Below, in pieces: positions 17,717 to 27,518 of a stretch of 64,000 nucleotides of DNA. The number at the start of each line of letters is the position of its first letter. Positions within the stretch are counted from its first letter, which is position 1. Source of the DNA: Promethearchaeota archaeon (lineage in GTDB: Archaea > Asgardarchaeota > Lokiarchaeia > Sigynarchaeales > SOKP01); contig SDNV01000002.1 in the NCBI GenBank assembly GCA_004524515.1, forward strand, positions 1 to 64,000. The letters are read 5' to 3'. The position numbers and the translations under genes were made by a program. The notes below the pieces were generated by a model, which was given only the letters and a program-made list of their open reading frames with translations, did not search any database and was not told the DNA's origin.

Positions 17717-20700
17717 ATGGACGAAGACAATCAGAAAGAAGAACGGAAAGATTCTGAATCTATTCGAGAAACTGAAATAAAAAAACTAAAATCAGTAGAA
17801 GATCGTATTAAAAAGGAGTTCGAAGAGGAAAAATTCCAGGAAGAAATCACTAAACAGGTCTCAGAAGCTGAGAAAATGATCCGAGCTTATGAGTTAGAAA
17901 TTAAGAAAGGAAATTTTGAAGCCGAACCCCCTTACCAAGATGTTATAAATATTTATACCGAAATTAAGCAACAATTTATAGAGCGAGGGTGGAAAGATCA
18001 AGCTATGATTTACCAAAATCAAATAAAACTTCTTCAAGATAAAATCATTCAAGACAAAAGATTACGTGAAATTGAAGACGAAAAAAGAGAGAAAGACAAA
18101 GCTTATTTGGATTCCCTTAAAATTAAAAAACAAGAGTCTATTGATGTAAAAAAGCTTAAAGCTACAGAAGAGAAATATAAAAAAGAATTTGAAGATGCAG
18201 AACTACAAAAACAAATTGATGAGAGAATCACTGAGGCAGAGAAAATGATCCGAGCTTATGAGTTAGAAATTAAGAAAGGAAATTTTGAAGTTGAACCCCC
18301 CTATCAAGATGTAATAGAGATTTATACCGAAATTAAGCAGCAGCTTATAGAGCAAGGGTGGAAAGATCAAGCTATGATTTACCAAAATCAAATAAAACAT
18401 CTTCAAGATAAAATCATTCAAGACAAAAAATTACGTGAAATAGAAACCCAAAAAGGAGAAAATTATAAAGAATACCAAGAATCATTAAAAGCTAGACACA
18501 AGGGAAAGCTAAATGTTGAGAGAATGAAAGCTGTTGAGGATCGTATGAAAAAAGAATTTGAAGACACAGAACTACAAAAACAAATTGATGAGAGAGTTAC
18601 TGAGGCAGAAAAAATGATCCGAGCTTATGAATTAGAAATTAAGAAAGGAAATTTTGAAGCCGAACCACCCTATCAAGCTATAATAGAGATTTATACCGAA
18701 ATTAAGCAGCAGCTTATAGAGCAAGGGTGGAAAGATCAAGCTATGATTTACCAAAATCAAATAAAGTTACTTCAAGATAAAATCATTCAAGATAACAAAT
18801 TACGTGAAATAGAAGGCCAGAAAAAAGAGAAAGATGCTGCATACATTAAATCTATGAAGTTAAGTGAGCGAAAACGATCTGATTACAAAAAATTGAAAGC
18901 AGCAGATGATAAAATAAAAAGAGAATTGGAAAATGAAATTTTTGAGAAAGAAATAGAAAAAGAAATTTCAGAGGCAAATAAATTATTAAGAACTTATGAA
19001 TATGAGATTAAGAAAGGAAATTTCGAGATTGATCCACCATTTCTTAAAATTATAGAAACTTATGAAGAAATCAGAAAACGATTATTAGAAAAAAATTGGA
19101 TTGATCAGGCAGAAATTTATCTTAATCAAATTAAATTACTTAAAGAAAAAAGTGAAAAAGATAAAATTTTAAGAGAGATTGAAGCTCGCAAAATTGAACA
19201 AGAAGAAAGCTATTTGGAATCAATGAAATTAAGTGAACTTAAGACTTCTGAGTATAAAAAATTATTAGCTGCTCAAGAAAGGATCAAGAAGGGAGCCGAA
19301 GATGATGCTTTTCAGAAAGAAATTAATAGTAAATCCTCCCAGGCAGAAAAAATGGTTAGATCCTATGAGAAAGAGATCAAGCATGGTAATTTCGATGTAG
19401 AACCCCCATATCAGAAAGTGATAGAAATATATGAAGAAATTAGAGAGCAACTATTAAATAGAGATTGGAAAGAACAAGCAATGATATATCTTAATCAAAT
19501 TAACTTGATAAGGGAAAAAGCCGAAAATGATAAATCATTACGTAATAGAGAGGAACAGAAATCACAAACGAAACTTGAATATGAACAATTAATAAAAGTT
19601 AGAGAAGAGGACAGCCAAGTAAAGAAAAAAGTGAAAAAAGCAGAAAAAATGAAAGAAATCGAATTGAAACGTAGTAAAGAATTAGAAGATGAATTGTTTC
19701 AAAAAGAAATTACCACTATGGTTTATAAAGCCGAAGAATTATCAAGGAAGTATGAATTTGCGATTCGTCAGGGAAAATTTGAGGAGGTCTGTCCGTATCA
19801 AAAAATAATAGATATTTATACGGAGGCAAAAGATAAATTAGTTAAAAAAGGCTGGTCTGAACAAGCACTGAACTATACTAAACAAATCAATCTTTATATA
19901 GGGAAATTAGAGAAAGATAAGAAATTGCGAAAAATTGAAGCTCAAAAAGCTTTAAAACAAAAAGATTATGAAGAATCAATAAAAATCAAAAAAGATGACA
20001 AACAATTAAAAGCAGAATTAGAGAAATTAAAAACAGCAGAAGAACAATATCAAAAAGAGCTTGAAGAGGTGAATTTTGAGAATCAAATTTCAAAGATGGT
20101 CCATAAAGCAGAAGAAATGGCAAGAAAATATGAATTTGCGATTCGTCAAGGAAAATTTGAGGAGGTCTGTCCGTATCAAGAAATAATCAATATTTATACT
20201 GAGGCAAAAGCAAAATTGGACGAGAAAGGTTGGGTTGACCAGGCAAATATGTATTCAAGACAAATCAATTTTTATAAAGAAAAACTAGAAAACGATAAAA
20301 AACTTCGAGAAATTGAGGCCCAAAAAGCTCAAAAACAAAAAGAATTTGAAAAGATCATTAAGGCAAAAAAAGAAGATAAACAATTAGAGAAAGATATAGA
20401 AAAACTAAAAATCGTTGAAGATCAATATAAAAGGGAACTTGAGGACGAAAATTTCGAAAATGAAATCTCAACTATGGTGGATGATGCTGATAGAATGGCA
20501 AGGAAATATGAAATCGCTCTTAGAAAGGGAAAATTCGAAGAATCATGTCCTTATCCTGTAATTATAGAAATTTATGATCAAGTAAGAAATAAGTTAATAG
20601 ATAGGGGATGGAATGATGAGGCCACTATTTACAAAAAACAAGTTGATTTATATCAAGAGAAATTAGAACAAGATAAAAAATTACGTGAAATTGAGGAATT

Positions 20701-23440
20701 AAAAGCTAAAAAACAAAAAGAGTTTGAAGAGCAATATTTAACGATTAAAGAACACGAATTAGAAACAGCCGCACAAAGAGTAAAAGTATTTGAAGAAAAA
20801 TATGTAATTAGTGCTGAAGAGGAAAAGTTTGAAAGAGAAATTAGTGAAATGGTTAACAATGCAGAAGAAATGGCCAGAAAATATGAATATGCTATTCGAA
20901 AAGGAAATTTTGAGGAAACATGTCCTTATCCTGAAATTATCGATATCTATTCAGATATTTACCAACGTCTTAAAGAAAAGCGATGGATAGACCAGGCTCT
21001 GCTATACAGTAATCAAATTAAAGTATACCAAGAGAAATTAGAAAAGGATAAGAAACTACGTGAGTTTGAGGCTCAAAAAGAAGTTAAAAGAAAAAAAATG
21101 GAAGAGTTATTAAGAACTAAAGTATCAAGGGAAGTTGATATAGAAAAAATACAAGAATTAGAAGCTAAAAAGACTGAACGGGAACGAAAATTAAATGAAG
21201 GGTTCGAACTGATTGATAGAGCAGAAAATTTTGTTAAGGAATATGAATTAAAACTGAAGTTAGAAAAAGGAATTTTACTTGATGAAAGTCCATATGATAA
21301 GGCTATTACTTTGTATAGACAAGCAAGAAAAATATTTCAAGAGAATGAATGGAATAATGAGGCGGATCAATTAATCAATACTATAAATTTCTATAAAGAA
21401 AAACAACAAAAAGATGATAAATTACGTGAATTAGAAAGAAGTAAATTAGAAAGAGAAAAGATAAAAGTCAGTTATATTCAACCAAAAGTTGATAGAAAAC
21501 TATTAGAAAGAAAGAAGAAAGCATTAGAACTCGAGGAACAAAAAAGAATGCAAGAAGAATTATCTAATGATGCCTTTCGAATTATTGACGAAGCAGAGCG
21601 ATTAGCTAAAAGATATGAATTAGATTTAAAAGAGGGTAGCTTTCCTGATTGCCCTTATGACCGGATTATAACTATGTATCGCAATGCTCGCAGTATTTTT
21701 GAAGAAATTGGTTGGGAAGACCAAGCTATGAGTATAATAGATACTCTAAATTATTATAAAGAAAAAGCGGAAGCTGACACAAAATTACGGGCCTTAGAGG
21801 CTAAAAAAATTGAGGAACAAAAAAAGGAAGAAGAAGAGCAACAAAGAATCCTTATGAGAATAAGAGAGAAACAATTAAAGGAACAAAAATTAAGACAAGA
21901 AACTCTTTTATTAAAAAGTGAAAAGGAAAGGGAATTAGAAAAGAAGAAATTTAAGGCTTATAATTTTATGGATCAAGCAAAAAGACAATTAGAACTCGAT
22001 AATTATGACTTAGCTATTGACTTATATAAGAAAAGTGAAATTATTTTTAGAGAGATAGGGTGGATGGAAGGAATAAAAATGGTTAAAGATTCTATAGTTT
22101 TAATAAGTAAACAAAAACAAGAGTCTGAACTGAGAAAAAGATTACTTAAAGAAGAGGAGGCCGAGAAATTACGCATAGAAAGAGAGTTGGAAGAAGAAAT
22201 AACTAAAAGTAAGGAGTTAGAGAGGCTTCAACAGGAACTTAAGAGAGAGGAAATGTTAAAGTTGCAAAGACAAAAAGAAAAGGAGAATCAAGCTTCAGAA
22301 AGAGCTTATAGTCTACTTGAGGAGGGTACAAAACTATTAGAGAAGAAAAAATTTAAGGAAGCATATGATTGCTATATAACTGCTCAAGATATTTTTAAGG
22401 AACTTGATTGGTTTCACGAGGTAAATCGAATAAATAACGATTTATTAGTCAATCTTCAGGTAGAAGAGACTAAACAGAAGAGATTTGAAGAATATAAGAT
22501 GAAAAAGTTAGAAGAAAAACAAGAGCTCAAGGAGTTATTATTAGAGGTCGAGACACAAAGAAAAGAAATTGAAGAAGCCAAAATAAAAGAAAAACGAGAA
22601 CGATTAATTAAATTACAAGTATCTGATAAACTTAAAGATAGAATTGAGGAAGGTTTAGAACGAGCAAATATTGAAATAAAAACGGGTAGATATAATAAAG
22701 GGGTTCTAAAATTAAAAGAAATTATTAAAATGATGGAAAAGGTAGGATGGGATAAGGAAATCATAGAAATTAATAATCAGATCCATGTAATGAAAAATAA
22801 AAGTCATGTACCTATTATAGCATTTGAAGATATTGGTAAGGATGAAAATATAGATAAATTTAAATCAGCTTATACTGCATTAGATAAAGCACATGTTTCC
22901 ATACTTAAAAATCGACTAATGAAAGCTATATCAGAATTAAATGAAGCGAAATTTAACTTGGAAGGAACTAAAATTGGAATAAAATATAATAGAGAAATTG
23001 AAGATAAACTAAACGAATTAAAGAAGGTTATTGATGAGAAAAAGAAACCCAAGGAAGTATTAGAGATTGAAGGGATAGAGATTGAAGAGGGCAAACCTTT
23101 AGAATTATCATCAGAACTAGCATATGAATATATGGATAAATGTAAAAAAGAGGAACGTCGAAATAATTTTAATAAAGCAATCGAGTTAGCCAATATAGCA
23201 AAAGAAATTTTTGTTAAACTAGGACCTGAATGGGCACGTGAGATAATGTCGATTACAAGATACATTAGCACCTTAGAAAATAAGCAAATTGCTAGAGAGG
23301 AATCATTTAAACGTAGAAAAGATGAATTAGAAATTAAAGAGAGTTCCTTAAAAGAAGAAGAAGAAGAATTTAAGAGGAGAATCGCTGCTAGAAGGGAAGA
23401 AAGAAAGAAAAGAATTAAAAAATTAATCAAAAAAGACTAA
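17717..23440 (+). CDS. giant 1907-residue TPR/coiled-coil repeat protein
   Basis: A 1907-residue protein made almost entirely of repeats. Units 1-5 are each exactly 123 residues, starting at residue 22. Units 6-9 are slightly longer. Units 10 and 11 are more diverged, and three shorter TPR-like modules follow near residues 1410, 1530 and 1640. The unit consensus is KKLKAxE, AEKMxRxYE, KKGNF, PYQxVIxIY, GWxxQAxIYxNQI and LREIEAQK. From unit 6 the turn gains a Cys (CPY). The C-terminus is an extreme Lys/Arg/Glu stretch ending KRIKKLIKKD. There are no membrane segments, signal peptide or enzyme motifs. If each unit is a TPR hairpin plus a rod-like linker, the protein could be a very long intracellular scaffold or cytoskeletal element. 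The upstream gene is its smaller relative. Confidence 0.88.
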   Translation: MDEDNQKEERKDSESIRETEIKKLKSVEDRIKKEFEEEKFQEEITKQVSEAEKMIRAYELEIKKGNFEAEPPYQDVINIYTEIKQQFIERGWKDQAMIYQNQIKLLQDKIIQDKRLREIEDEKREKDKAYLDSLKIKKQESIDVKKLKATEEKYKKEFEDAELQKQIDERITEAEKMIRAYELEIKKGNFEVEPPYQDVIEIYTEIKQQLIEQGWKDQAMIYQNQIKHLQDKIIQDKKLREIETQKGENYKEYQESLKARHKGKLNVERMKAVEDRMKKEFEDTELQKQIDERVTEAEKMIRAYELEIKKGNFEAEPPYQAIIEIYTEIKQQLIEQGWKDQAMIYQNQIKLLQDKIIQDNKLREIEGQKKEKDAAYIKSMKLSERKRSDYKKLKAADDKIKRELENEIFEKEIEKEISEANKLLRTYEYEIKKGNFEIDPPFLKIIETYEEIRKRLLEKNWIDQAEIYLNQIKLLKEKSEKDKILREIEARKIEQEESYLESMKLSELKTSEYKKLLAAQERIKKGAEDDAFQKEINSKSSQAEKMVRSYEKEIKHGNFDVEPPYQKVIEIYEEIREQLLNRDWKEQAMIYLNQINLIREKAENDKSLRNREEQKSQTKLEYEQLIKVREEDSQVKKKVKKAEKMKEIELKRSKELEDELFQKEITTMVYKAEELSRKYEFAIRQGKFEEVCPYQKIIDIYTEAKDKLVKKGWSEQALNYTKQINLYIGKLEKDKKLRKIEAQKALKQKDYEESIKIKKDDKQLKAELEKLKTAEEQYQKELEEVNFENQISKMVHKAEEMARKYEFAIRQGKFEEVCPYQEIINIYTEAKAKLDEKGWVDQANMYSRQINFYKEKLENDKKLREIEAQKAQKQKEFEKIIKAKKEDKQLEKDIEKLKIVEDQYKRELEDENFENEISTMVDDADRMARKYEIALRKGKFEESCPYPVIIEIYDQVRNKLIDRGWNDEATIYKKQVDLYQEKLEQDKKLREIEELKAKKQKEFEEQYLTIKEHELETAAQRVKVFEEKYVISAEEEKFEREISEMVNNAEEMARKYEYAIRKGNFEETCPYPEIIDIYSDIYQRLKEKRWIDQALLYSNQIKVYQEKLEKDKKLREFEAQKEVKRKKMEELLRTKVSREVDIEKIQELEAKKTERERKLNEGFELIDRAENFVKEYELKLKLEKGILLDESPYDKAITLYRQARKIFQENEWNNEADQLINTINFYKEKQQKDDKLRELERSKLEREKIKVSYIQPKVDRKLLERKKKALELEEQKRMQEELSNDAFRIIDEAERLAKRYELDLKEGSFPDCPYDRIITMYRNARSIFEEIGWEDQAMSIIDTLNYYKEKAEADTKLRALEAKKIEEQKKEEEEQQRILMRIREKQLKEQKLRQETLLLKSEKERELEKKKFKAYNFMDQAKRQLELDNYDLAIDLYKKSEIIFREIGWMEGIKMVKDSIVLISKQKQESELRKRLLKEEEAEKLRIERELEEEITKSKELERLQQELKREEMLKLQRQKEKENQASERAYSLLEEGTKLLEKKKFKEAYDCYITAQDIFKELDWFHEVNRINNDLLVNLQVEETKQKRFEEYKMKKLEEKQELKELLLEVETQRKEIEEAKIKEKRERLIKLQVSDKLKDRIEEGLERANIEIKTGRYNKGVLKLKEIIKMMEKVGWDKEIIEINNQIHVMKNKSHVPIIAFEDIGKDENIDKFKSAYTALDKAHVSILKNRLMKAISELNEAKFNLEGTKIGIKYNREIEDKLNELKKVIDEKKKPKEVLEIEGIEIEEGKPLELSSELAYEYMDKCKKEERRNNFNKAIELANIAKEIFVKLGPEWAREIMSITRYISTLENKQIAREESFKRRKDELEIKESSLKEEEEEFKRRIAARREERKKRIKKLIKKD
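17780..18886 (+). repeat. three near-identical 369-bp tandem coding repeats
   Basis: Units at 17780-18148, 18149-18517 and 18518-18886 are each 369 bases and nearly identical over long stretches, including synonymous positions. For example, the codons for EKMIRAYELEIKKGNF recur at a spacing of exactly 369 bases. The following units keep the 123-codon length but are diverged in DNA. This indicates recent duplication or gene conversion at the 5' end of the gene. Confidence 0.9.
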
Positions 23441-23549
23441 TAAATTTATTTTGTGATAATAAAAAAAAATTAACCTAAATTAACTTTTTAAATCTTTATT
23501 TTAGTTTTGTAAAAAAATTTCATATAAAAAATAAATAAAAAAAAGATTT

Positions 23550-24218
23550 TTACCAAATTTCGAATTTTTCATCTAATTTTGTTTTATACACTATTAAATA
23601 GGGTATAATTAAATCTAATGCTCCTTGATAGGCATTTACTACAATCGCAAAAATAATAATAAGCATCCAAGCTTCTATACCAACCGGAGTTTCTGCCCAC
23701 TCAAATAAATTGGCAAAAAACATAAAGAAAATAACATTTGCGATTATCATTATTATAATTCTAGTAATAAGAGCTAATATTCCCGTAAAAGCGAAATTCT
23801 TAGGATCCTTAAGTTTAGGGCTATTCAATTCCCCCTCTTTCCTTTTGAATAATTTTAATACTAAACTTGGTATAATTACAAGAGGGATTGTTGCACTAAA
23901 TTTAAATAAGGGTCCTATTCCGGTAGGATCAAATAGAAGCAATCCGAAAGCGCCAATAATACAGCATAATATGCCCGCAACTGGACCGAAAATCAAGAAA
24001 CACGTCATCCAAATTATGGAAACAGGGTCAAAAATAGCCATACCCCAACCGGGGATTCTTGGAATTACTGGTGTTGTTAACGCCGACACTACTATAGATA
24101 ATGCACCAAAAATAGCAGCTCCTGCTATTTGTATGGTTCTCAAAGATTTTTGCGCTATAAATGTTTCCTTTTCTTTTATATCTCTAGTGCTTCTATCTAT
24201 TTCTTTAGATTCTGACAT
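23550..24218 (-). CDS. ECF-type transporter S component-like membrane protein
   Basis: About 222 residues from the ATG at 24218; a TTG four codons upstream is possible but less likely. After a charged 25-residue N-terminus come about six hydrophobic segments. The motif PGWGMAIFDPVSIIWMTCFLIFG followed by GPVAGILCCIIGAFG is typical of the vitamin-binding S component of energy-coupling factor transporters. No ECF ATPase or T component is nearby, so it may share a distant energizing module. The substrate, probably a vitamin or nucleobase-like compound, cannot be read. The 13-base element 12 bases upstream matches half of a palindrome further upstream. Confidence 0.75.
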   Translation of the reverse strand: MSESKEIDRSTRDIKEKETFIAQKSLRTIQIAGAAIFGALSIVVSALTTPVIPRIPGWGMAIFDPVSIIWMTCFLIFGPVAGILCCIIGAFGLLLFDPTGIGPLFKFSATIPLVIIPSLVLKLFKRKEGELNSPKLKDPKNFAFTGILALITRIIIMIIANVIFFMFFANLFEWAETPVGIEAWMLIIIFAIVVNAYQGALDLIIPYLIVYKTKLDEKFEIW

Positions 24219-24230
24219 TTTTTTAATCAA

Positions 24231-24243
24231 CTTAATTTTGAGT
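24231..24243. promoter_or_regulatory. operator-like half site upstream of S component gene
   Basis: CTTAATTTTGAGT differs by one base from the arm CTCAATTTTGAGT of the palindrome at 24470. It sits directly upstream of the S component start. A shared regulator site is plausible but unproven. Confidence 0.35.
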
Positions 24244-24599
24244 AAAATATCTTGATTAGTTGAGATATCGGAATATCTCTCTATTTATAATAGTTTCGAA
24301 AAGAATTTCATTTTTATCTAAATACTCAATTTATTCAATTAATTAAAAAATAATATTATATTTGATAATATTGATAAAACTCATCAAGATTTCTTTATTT
24401 TTATGAGGAAAACTTAATCTTTAATAAAAAAAGGCTAACATTTTTTAAAATTAATTTTATTATATTCAACTCAATTTTGAGTCCACTCAAAATTGAGATT
24501 ATCAATATCTTTATCTCTAATTAGATTAATACAAATGTATAAATTTAAATCTTTAAAGAAAGAGAAAAAACAAATATTGATGAATATTAAAAAAAAATT
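24244..24599. other. intergenic region
   Basis: A+T-rich gap between two minus-strand genes. Apart from the palindrome at 24470-24497 I see only A/T runs. The plus-strand open frame that begins here runs into the antisense of the VTT-domain gene and is not supported. Confidence 0.55.
24470..24497. promoter_or_regulatory. perfect 13-bp inverted repeat, candidate operator or terminator
   Basis: CTCAATTTTGAGT (24470-24482) and ACTCAAAATTGAG (24485-24497) are exact reverse complements separated by CC. Each arm is itself a palindrome of the form CTCAA-NN-TTGAG, so the site can also be read as two tandem 12-base operators. It lies between the VTT-domain gene and the S component gene. It has no adjoining T-run on the minus strand, which favours an operator over a terminator. 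Confidence 0.5.
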
Positions 24600-25409
24600 T
24601 TATTCTTTGATATCTGGCTCAATTTTTGGTTTAACTTCTGGCTCCACTGATTTTTCATTTGGTTCAAACTTTTTAGGCATAATTTTAGCCATCACGGCAA
24701 TTAATACCCACATAAGATAGAGTAATAAGATTCCAAGAACCCACTCATAGTTTCCTTGTCCACCTCCCTCAGCATAAACCAGTTCGATGGTAAAAATACC
24801 AGCGAGTGCAAATATCATCATCATTATGAATCTTCCAATAAACATATAAAAAACCGTTTTCTTAATATCATATTCAACCATTCCTAAGGGGACCATAAGT
24901 AAAGCATCAGGCAGAGGTGTTATTCCGAATACCACAATTACCGCAGGAATTGCTTTTGGTCGACTTAAGATAATTTGACTCCATCTGTTTTGTATTTCCG
25001 GATCTTCTTTACTTAAAACATAATTAGCTCCTCTTCCTATAAGGTAATCAATAAAATCTCCTACTGTAACCGCGATTGTAGCAAATAATACAAGAAGTAG
25101 GATATATCCCCATGCGGACAATCCATAGGTTTTTATCCAGACAGCAGAAAATAATGAAATGGGCAGAGAATAAGGAATTGGAAATGGGACAAGAGCTCCT
25201 AAAAAACACACGAGCATACTGAATCCAACCGCGATCCAAAAAGGCACTTTATCTAATTCACTCGTTTCAAAAAAATTTTTTACTGATAAAGTTTGACCGA
25301 AATCCGGATTTAAGGCAGCTAAGATTGCCAATATGGTAATTATTACCAACAAAACAATAAGGAAGATATCAATTTTTTTTAAAGATTTTATTCTATCTTT
25401 CATAAGCAT
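24600..25409 (-). CDS. VTT-domain (DedA/SNARE-associated-like) membrane protein
   Basis: About 269 residues with roughly six hydrophobic segments. The core VVFGITPLPDALLMVPLGMVEYD, followed by FYMFIGRFIMMMIFALAG, matches the VTT/DedA-like family, in which a re-entrant loop carries the polar Pro-rich motif. Members act in lipid or membrane homeostasis, and eukaryotic relatives are lipid scramblases. The C-terminal tail is rich in Glu, Pro and Lys (SVEPEVKPKIEPDIKE). The start is among TTG 25412, ATG 25409 and ATG 25403; I use the first ATG. Confidence 0.7.
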   Translation of the reverse strand: MLMKDRIKSLKKIDIFLIVLLVIITILAILAALNPDFGQTLSVKNFFETSELDKVPFWIAVGFSMLVCFLGALVPFPIPYSLPISLFSAVWIKTYGLSAWGYILLLVLFATIAVTVGDFIDYLIGRGANYVLSKEDPEIQNRWSQIILSRPKAIPAVIVVFGITPLPDALLMVPLGMVEYDIKKTVFYMFIGRFIMMMIFALAGIFTIELVYAEGGGQGNYEWVLGILLLYLMWVLIAVMAKIMPKKFEPNEKSVEPEVKPKIEPDIKE

Positions 25410-25692
25410 CAAAAAAAATTATCGATTAATTAGCTATTTTTTAATACCAACTAATTAGAATTTATCTGGTTGTTAAACTAATATCTTTTTTATATTTATT
25501 TTTTTACTTTTTAATATCAACAAAATTTTATATTTATTAGATGAGGAACGATTCAATCTTAAGAAGTAATTGTTCTCATATTCTGAAAAAATTTAGAAAA
25601 AAATAGATTTAAAACGAATAAATTTATGATATATTAAACAAAAAATAGCCTCAATTAACTTAAAGAAACTATTTTGGGGATGTTTTAAAAAA

Positions 25693-26541
25693 ATGACAAA
25701 AATTCTAATTCAGTGCCCTTCTTGCAAAGCCAAAGGACATATTGATGTCTCAGAAGATAATCTAAAAAATGTTAAGAGGGGTTTATTAGCTGTTAATGTA
25801 TCACAAAATATTTGTGACCATACATTTATTGCCTACATCGATAAGAATCTAAATATTCGCGACTATTTTATTGCTGATTATCAATTTCAAGTAGAACTTC
25901 CAGAAATAGAAGAATTGGAAGGGAAGAAAGATGTTATTGTACCAGAACAATATTTAACTAACTTAAATTTAGTTAAACTTAATGTCAATGCGAATTTAAT
26001 GACGTATTTACTTAAAACCATTTTAATAAAAAAGAAAATCCTCATAATTTCAGATGATTCTTTTCTAAACAACATTATCCATACTTTTTTTGAATACATA
26101 ACTCAAGATTCGTTTGATGTTGATCTCTCCTTTTTATCAAATGAGCAATATAAGCAGGAGAGTAAAGCTTATAAGAATTATATGATTTTTGAAGGAACTA
26201 AAATAATTAGAAATGTTGATAAAGCCTTGAATCTGAAGAAATTAGCCATTGAAAAGCAAATTATGCAAAAATTCATGGCCGAAATCGATCTACATTCCAG
26301 TTTGTTATTTCTAAAGAATGACCTTCAAAAGGCTTATTTTCTGTCAAAATCTATGGTTGATATGATAAAGAGCCAAGATCAAAATGAAAAAATTAACATT
26401 CTAAAAATAAATAAAAAATTAGAAGAGATTCATAATACTAAAATTAATAATTTATACTTGGAATTTCTGGTTGAAATTGTCAGAAATTATTTTGGAATCA
26501 ACGTACCAAGCATTTTTGAGAGTTTCCATGATTTATTGTAA
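25693..26541 (+). CDS. zinc-site tandem paralogue 1 (CPxC...CxH protein)
   Basis: 282 residues. The N-terminus carries C8-P-S-C11 and C41-D-H43, a likely CCCH zinc site. It is followed by FIAYIDKNLNIRDYFIADYQFQ, a stretch shared by all three neighbours. After a variable linker, a second domain begins with LVKLNVNANLMTYLLKTILIKKKILIIS, reads like a Rossmann-like or DENN-like strand-helix pattern, and ends in an all-helical C-terminal third. I do not recognise a named family. The three genes are tandem copies, each with its own A+T-rich upstream gap of 130-190 bases, so they may be expressed separately. Likely cytosolic. Confidence 0.75.
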   Translation: MTKILIQCPSCKAKGHIDVSEDNLKNVKRGLLAVNVSQNICDHTFIAYIDKNLNIRDYFIADYQFQVELPEIEELEGKKDVIVPEQYLTNLNLVKLNVNANLMTYLLKTILIKKKILIISDDSFLNNIIHTFFEYITQDSFDVDLSFLSNEQYKQESKAYKNYMIFEGTKIIRNVDKALNLKKLAIEKQIMQKFMAEIDLHSSLLFLKNDLQKAYFLSKSMVDMIKSQDQNEKINILKINKKLEEIHNTKINNLYLEFLVEIVRNYFGINVPSIFESFHDLL

Positions 26542-26672
26542 ATTAATAGGGATAATTTAATTGAAAATACTATAAATTTAAATTATCTTTTTTTTACTTT
26601 TCATTATAAGCAACTTTAGTTCAATAGTCCTTTAGTTAATTTGGAATCTTAATCACATTTTTTATCTTATAA

Positions 26673-27518
26673 ATGACAATTCTTCAAGTTATTTGTCCGG
26701 AGTGTTCAAAAAAGGGAGATATTGAAGTCTCTTTAGAAGCTTTAAAAAATGTCTCAAAAGGATTATTAGCTGTTCATATCCCTCACGATTCAGTTTGTTC
26801 ACATTCTTTTATTATATATGTTGACAGGAATTTAAAAATAAGGGATTATTTCATGGCGGATTTTCAATTTCAGCTTCCAGAAATAATCCCCTCTGAAAGT
26901 GTTAAGGCCATCGGATTAACAGAGGAAAAATTAAAAGATTTAAGTATCGTGAAACTCAACTTATCTGCAACGTTATTAACGTACATTATAAAATCGATTT
27001 TATTAAAAAAAAAAATCTTAATAATCTCAAGTGAGTCTTTCATAAATCCATTGATTTTGGATTTTTTTAGAATAATAACTCAAGAAAATTTTAATTTTAG
27101 CATCTCTTTTATATCTAAAGAAAGCTATGATGAGAAAAGTAAAGAATTCAATGATTTCATGGTTTTTGAGGGCACAATCTTAATTAATAATGCTAATAAC
27201 TCTTTAAATCCGAAACAACTAAAAGTGGAAAAAAATTTTATCCATAATTTTCTCTCTGAAATTGATTTTAAATCTAGTGTTATAATGTTAAAAAATGAAT
27301 TGCATAAAGCTTACATGCTTTCAAGTTCAATAGTAGAAATCGTTCAAAATACAAACAATATTGAAAAAATCAATGTTTCTAAATTGGCAAGGAATTTAGA
27401 GAAAAGCCACAAAATCAAAATAAACAGTGATTATCTAGATTTTTTACTTGATATAGTAAGAGATTATTTTGGTTTTAATGTACCAAGTGCGGTAGAAAGT
27501 TTTTTTAAAATGTTATAA
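26673..27518 (+). CDS. zinc-site tandem paralogue 2 (CPxC...CxH protein)
   Basis: 281 residues, with C8-P-E-C11 and C42-S-H44 as the likely zinc ligands, then FIIYVDRNLKIRDYFMADFQFQ. The middle domain starts at LTYIIKSILLKKKILIIS, and the MVFEGTILINN segment matches MIFEGTKIIRN in paralogue 1. The helical C-terminus (YLDFLLDIVRDYFGFNVPSAVESF) is also shared. Family unknown. Divergence among the three is moderate in protein and high in DNA, so the duplication is old compared with the 369-base repeats upstream. Confidence 0.75.
   Translation: MTILQVICPECSKKGDIEVSLEALKNVSKGLLAVHIPHDSVCSHSFIIYVDRNLKIRDYFMADFQFQLPEIIPSESVKAIGLTEEKLKDLSIVKLNLSATLLTYIIKSILLKKKILIISSESFINPLILDFFRIITQENFNFSISFISKESYDEKSKEFNDFMVFEGTILINNANNSLNPKQLKVEKNFIHNFLSEIDFKSSVIMLKNELHKAYMLSSSIVEIVQNTNNIEKINVSKLARNLEKSHKIKINSDYLDFLLDIVRDYFGFNVPSAVESFFKML

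Noticed and set aside
17780..18886. CRISPR-like regular repetition
   Set aside because: The repeat unit is 369 bases, in frame and translated as one protein, with no short direct repeats and unique spacers.
22456..23430. Long minus-strand open frames (102 and 186 codons) opposite the giant repeat protein
   Set aside because: They mirror the biased Lys/Glu codon use of the repeat gene, are rich in Ser/Leu/Phe and have no ribosome site or recognisable motif.
23710..24255. 181-codon plus-strand frame antisense to the S component gene
   Set aside because: The minus-strand product has clear S component motifs; this frame is its complement and looks unnatural (Ile/Asn/Lys runs).
24493..24720. 75-codon plus-strand frame overlapping the VTT-domain gene
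   Set aside because: Its second half is antisense to a well-supported gene and its first half is low-complexity A+T sequence.
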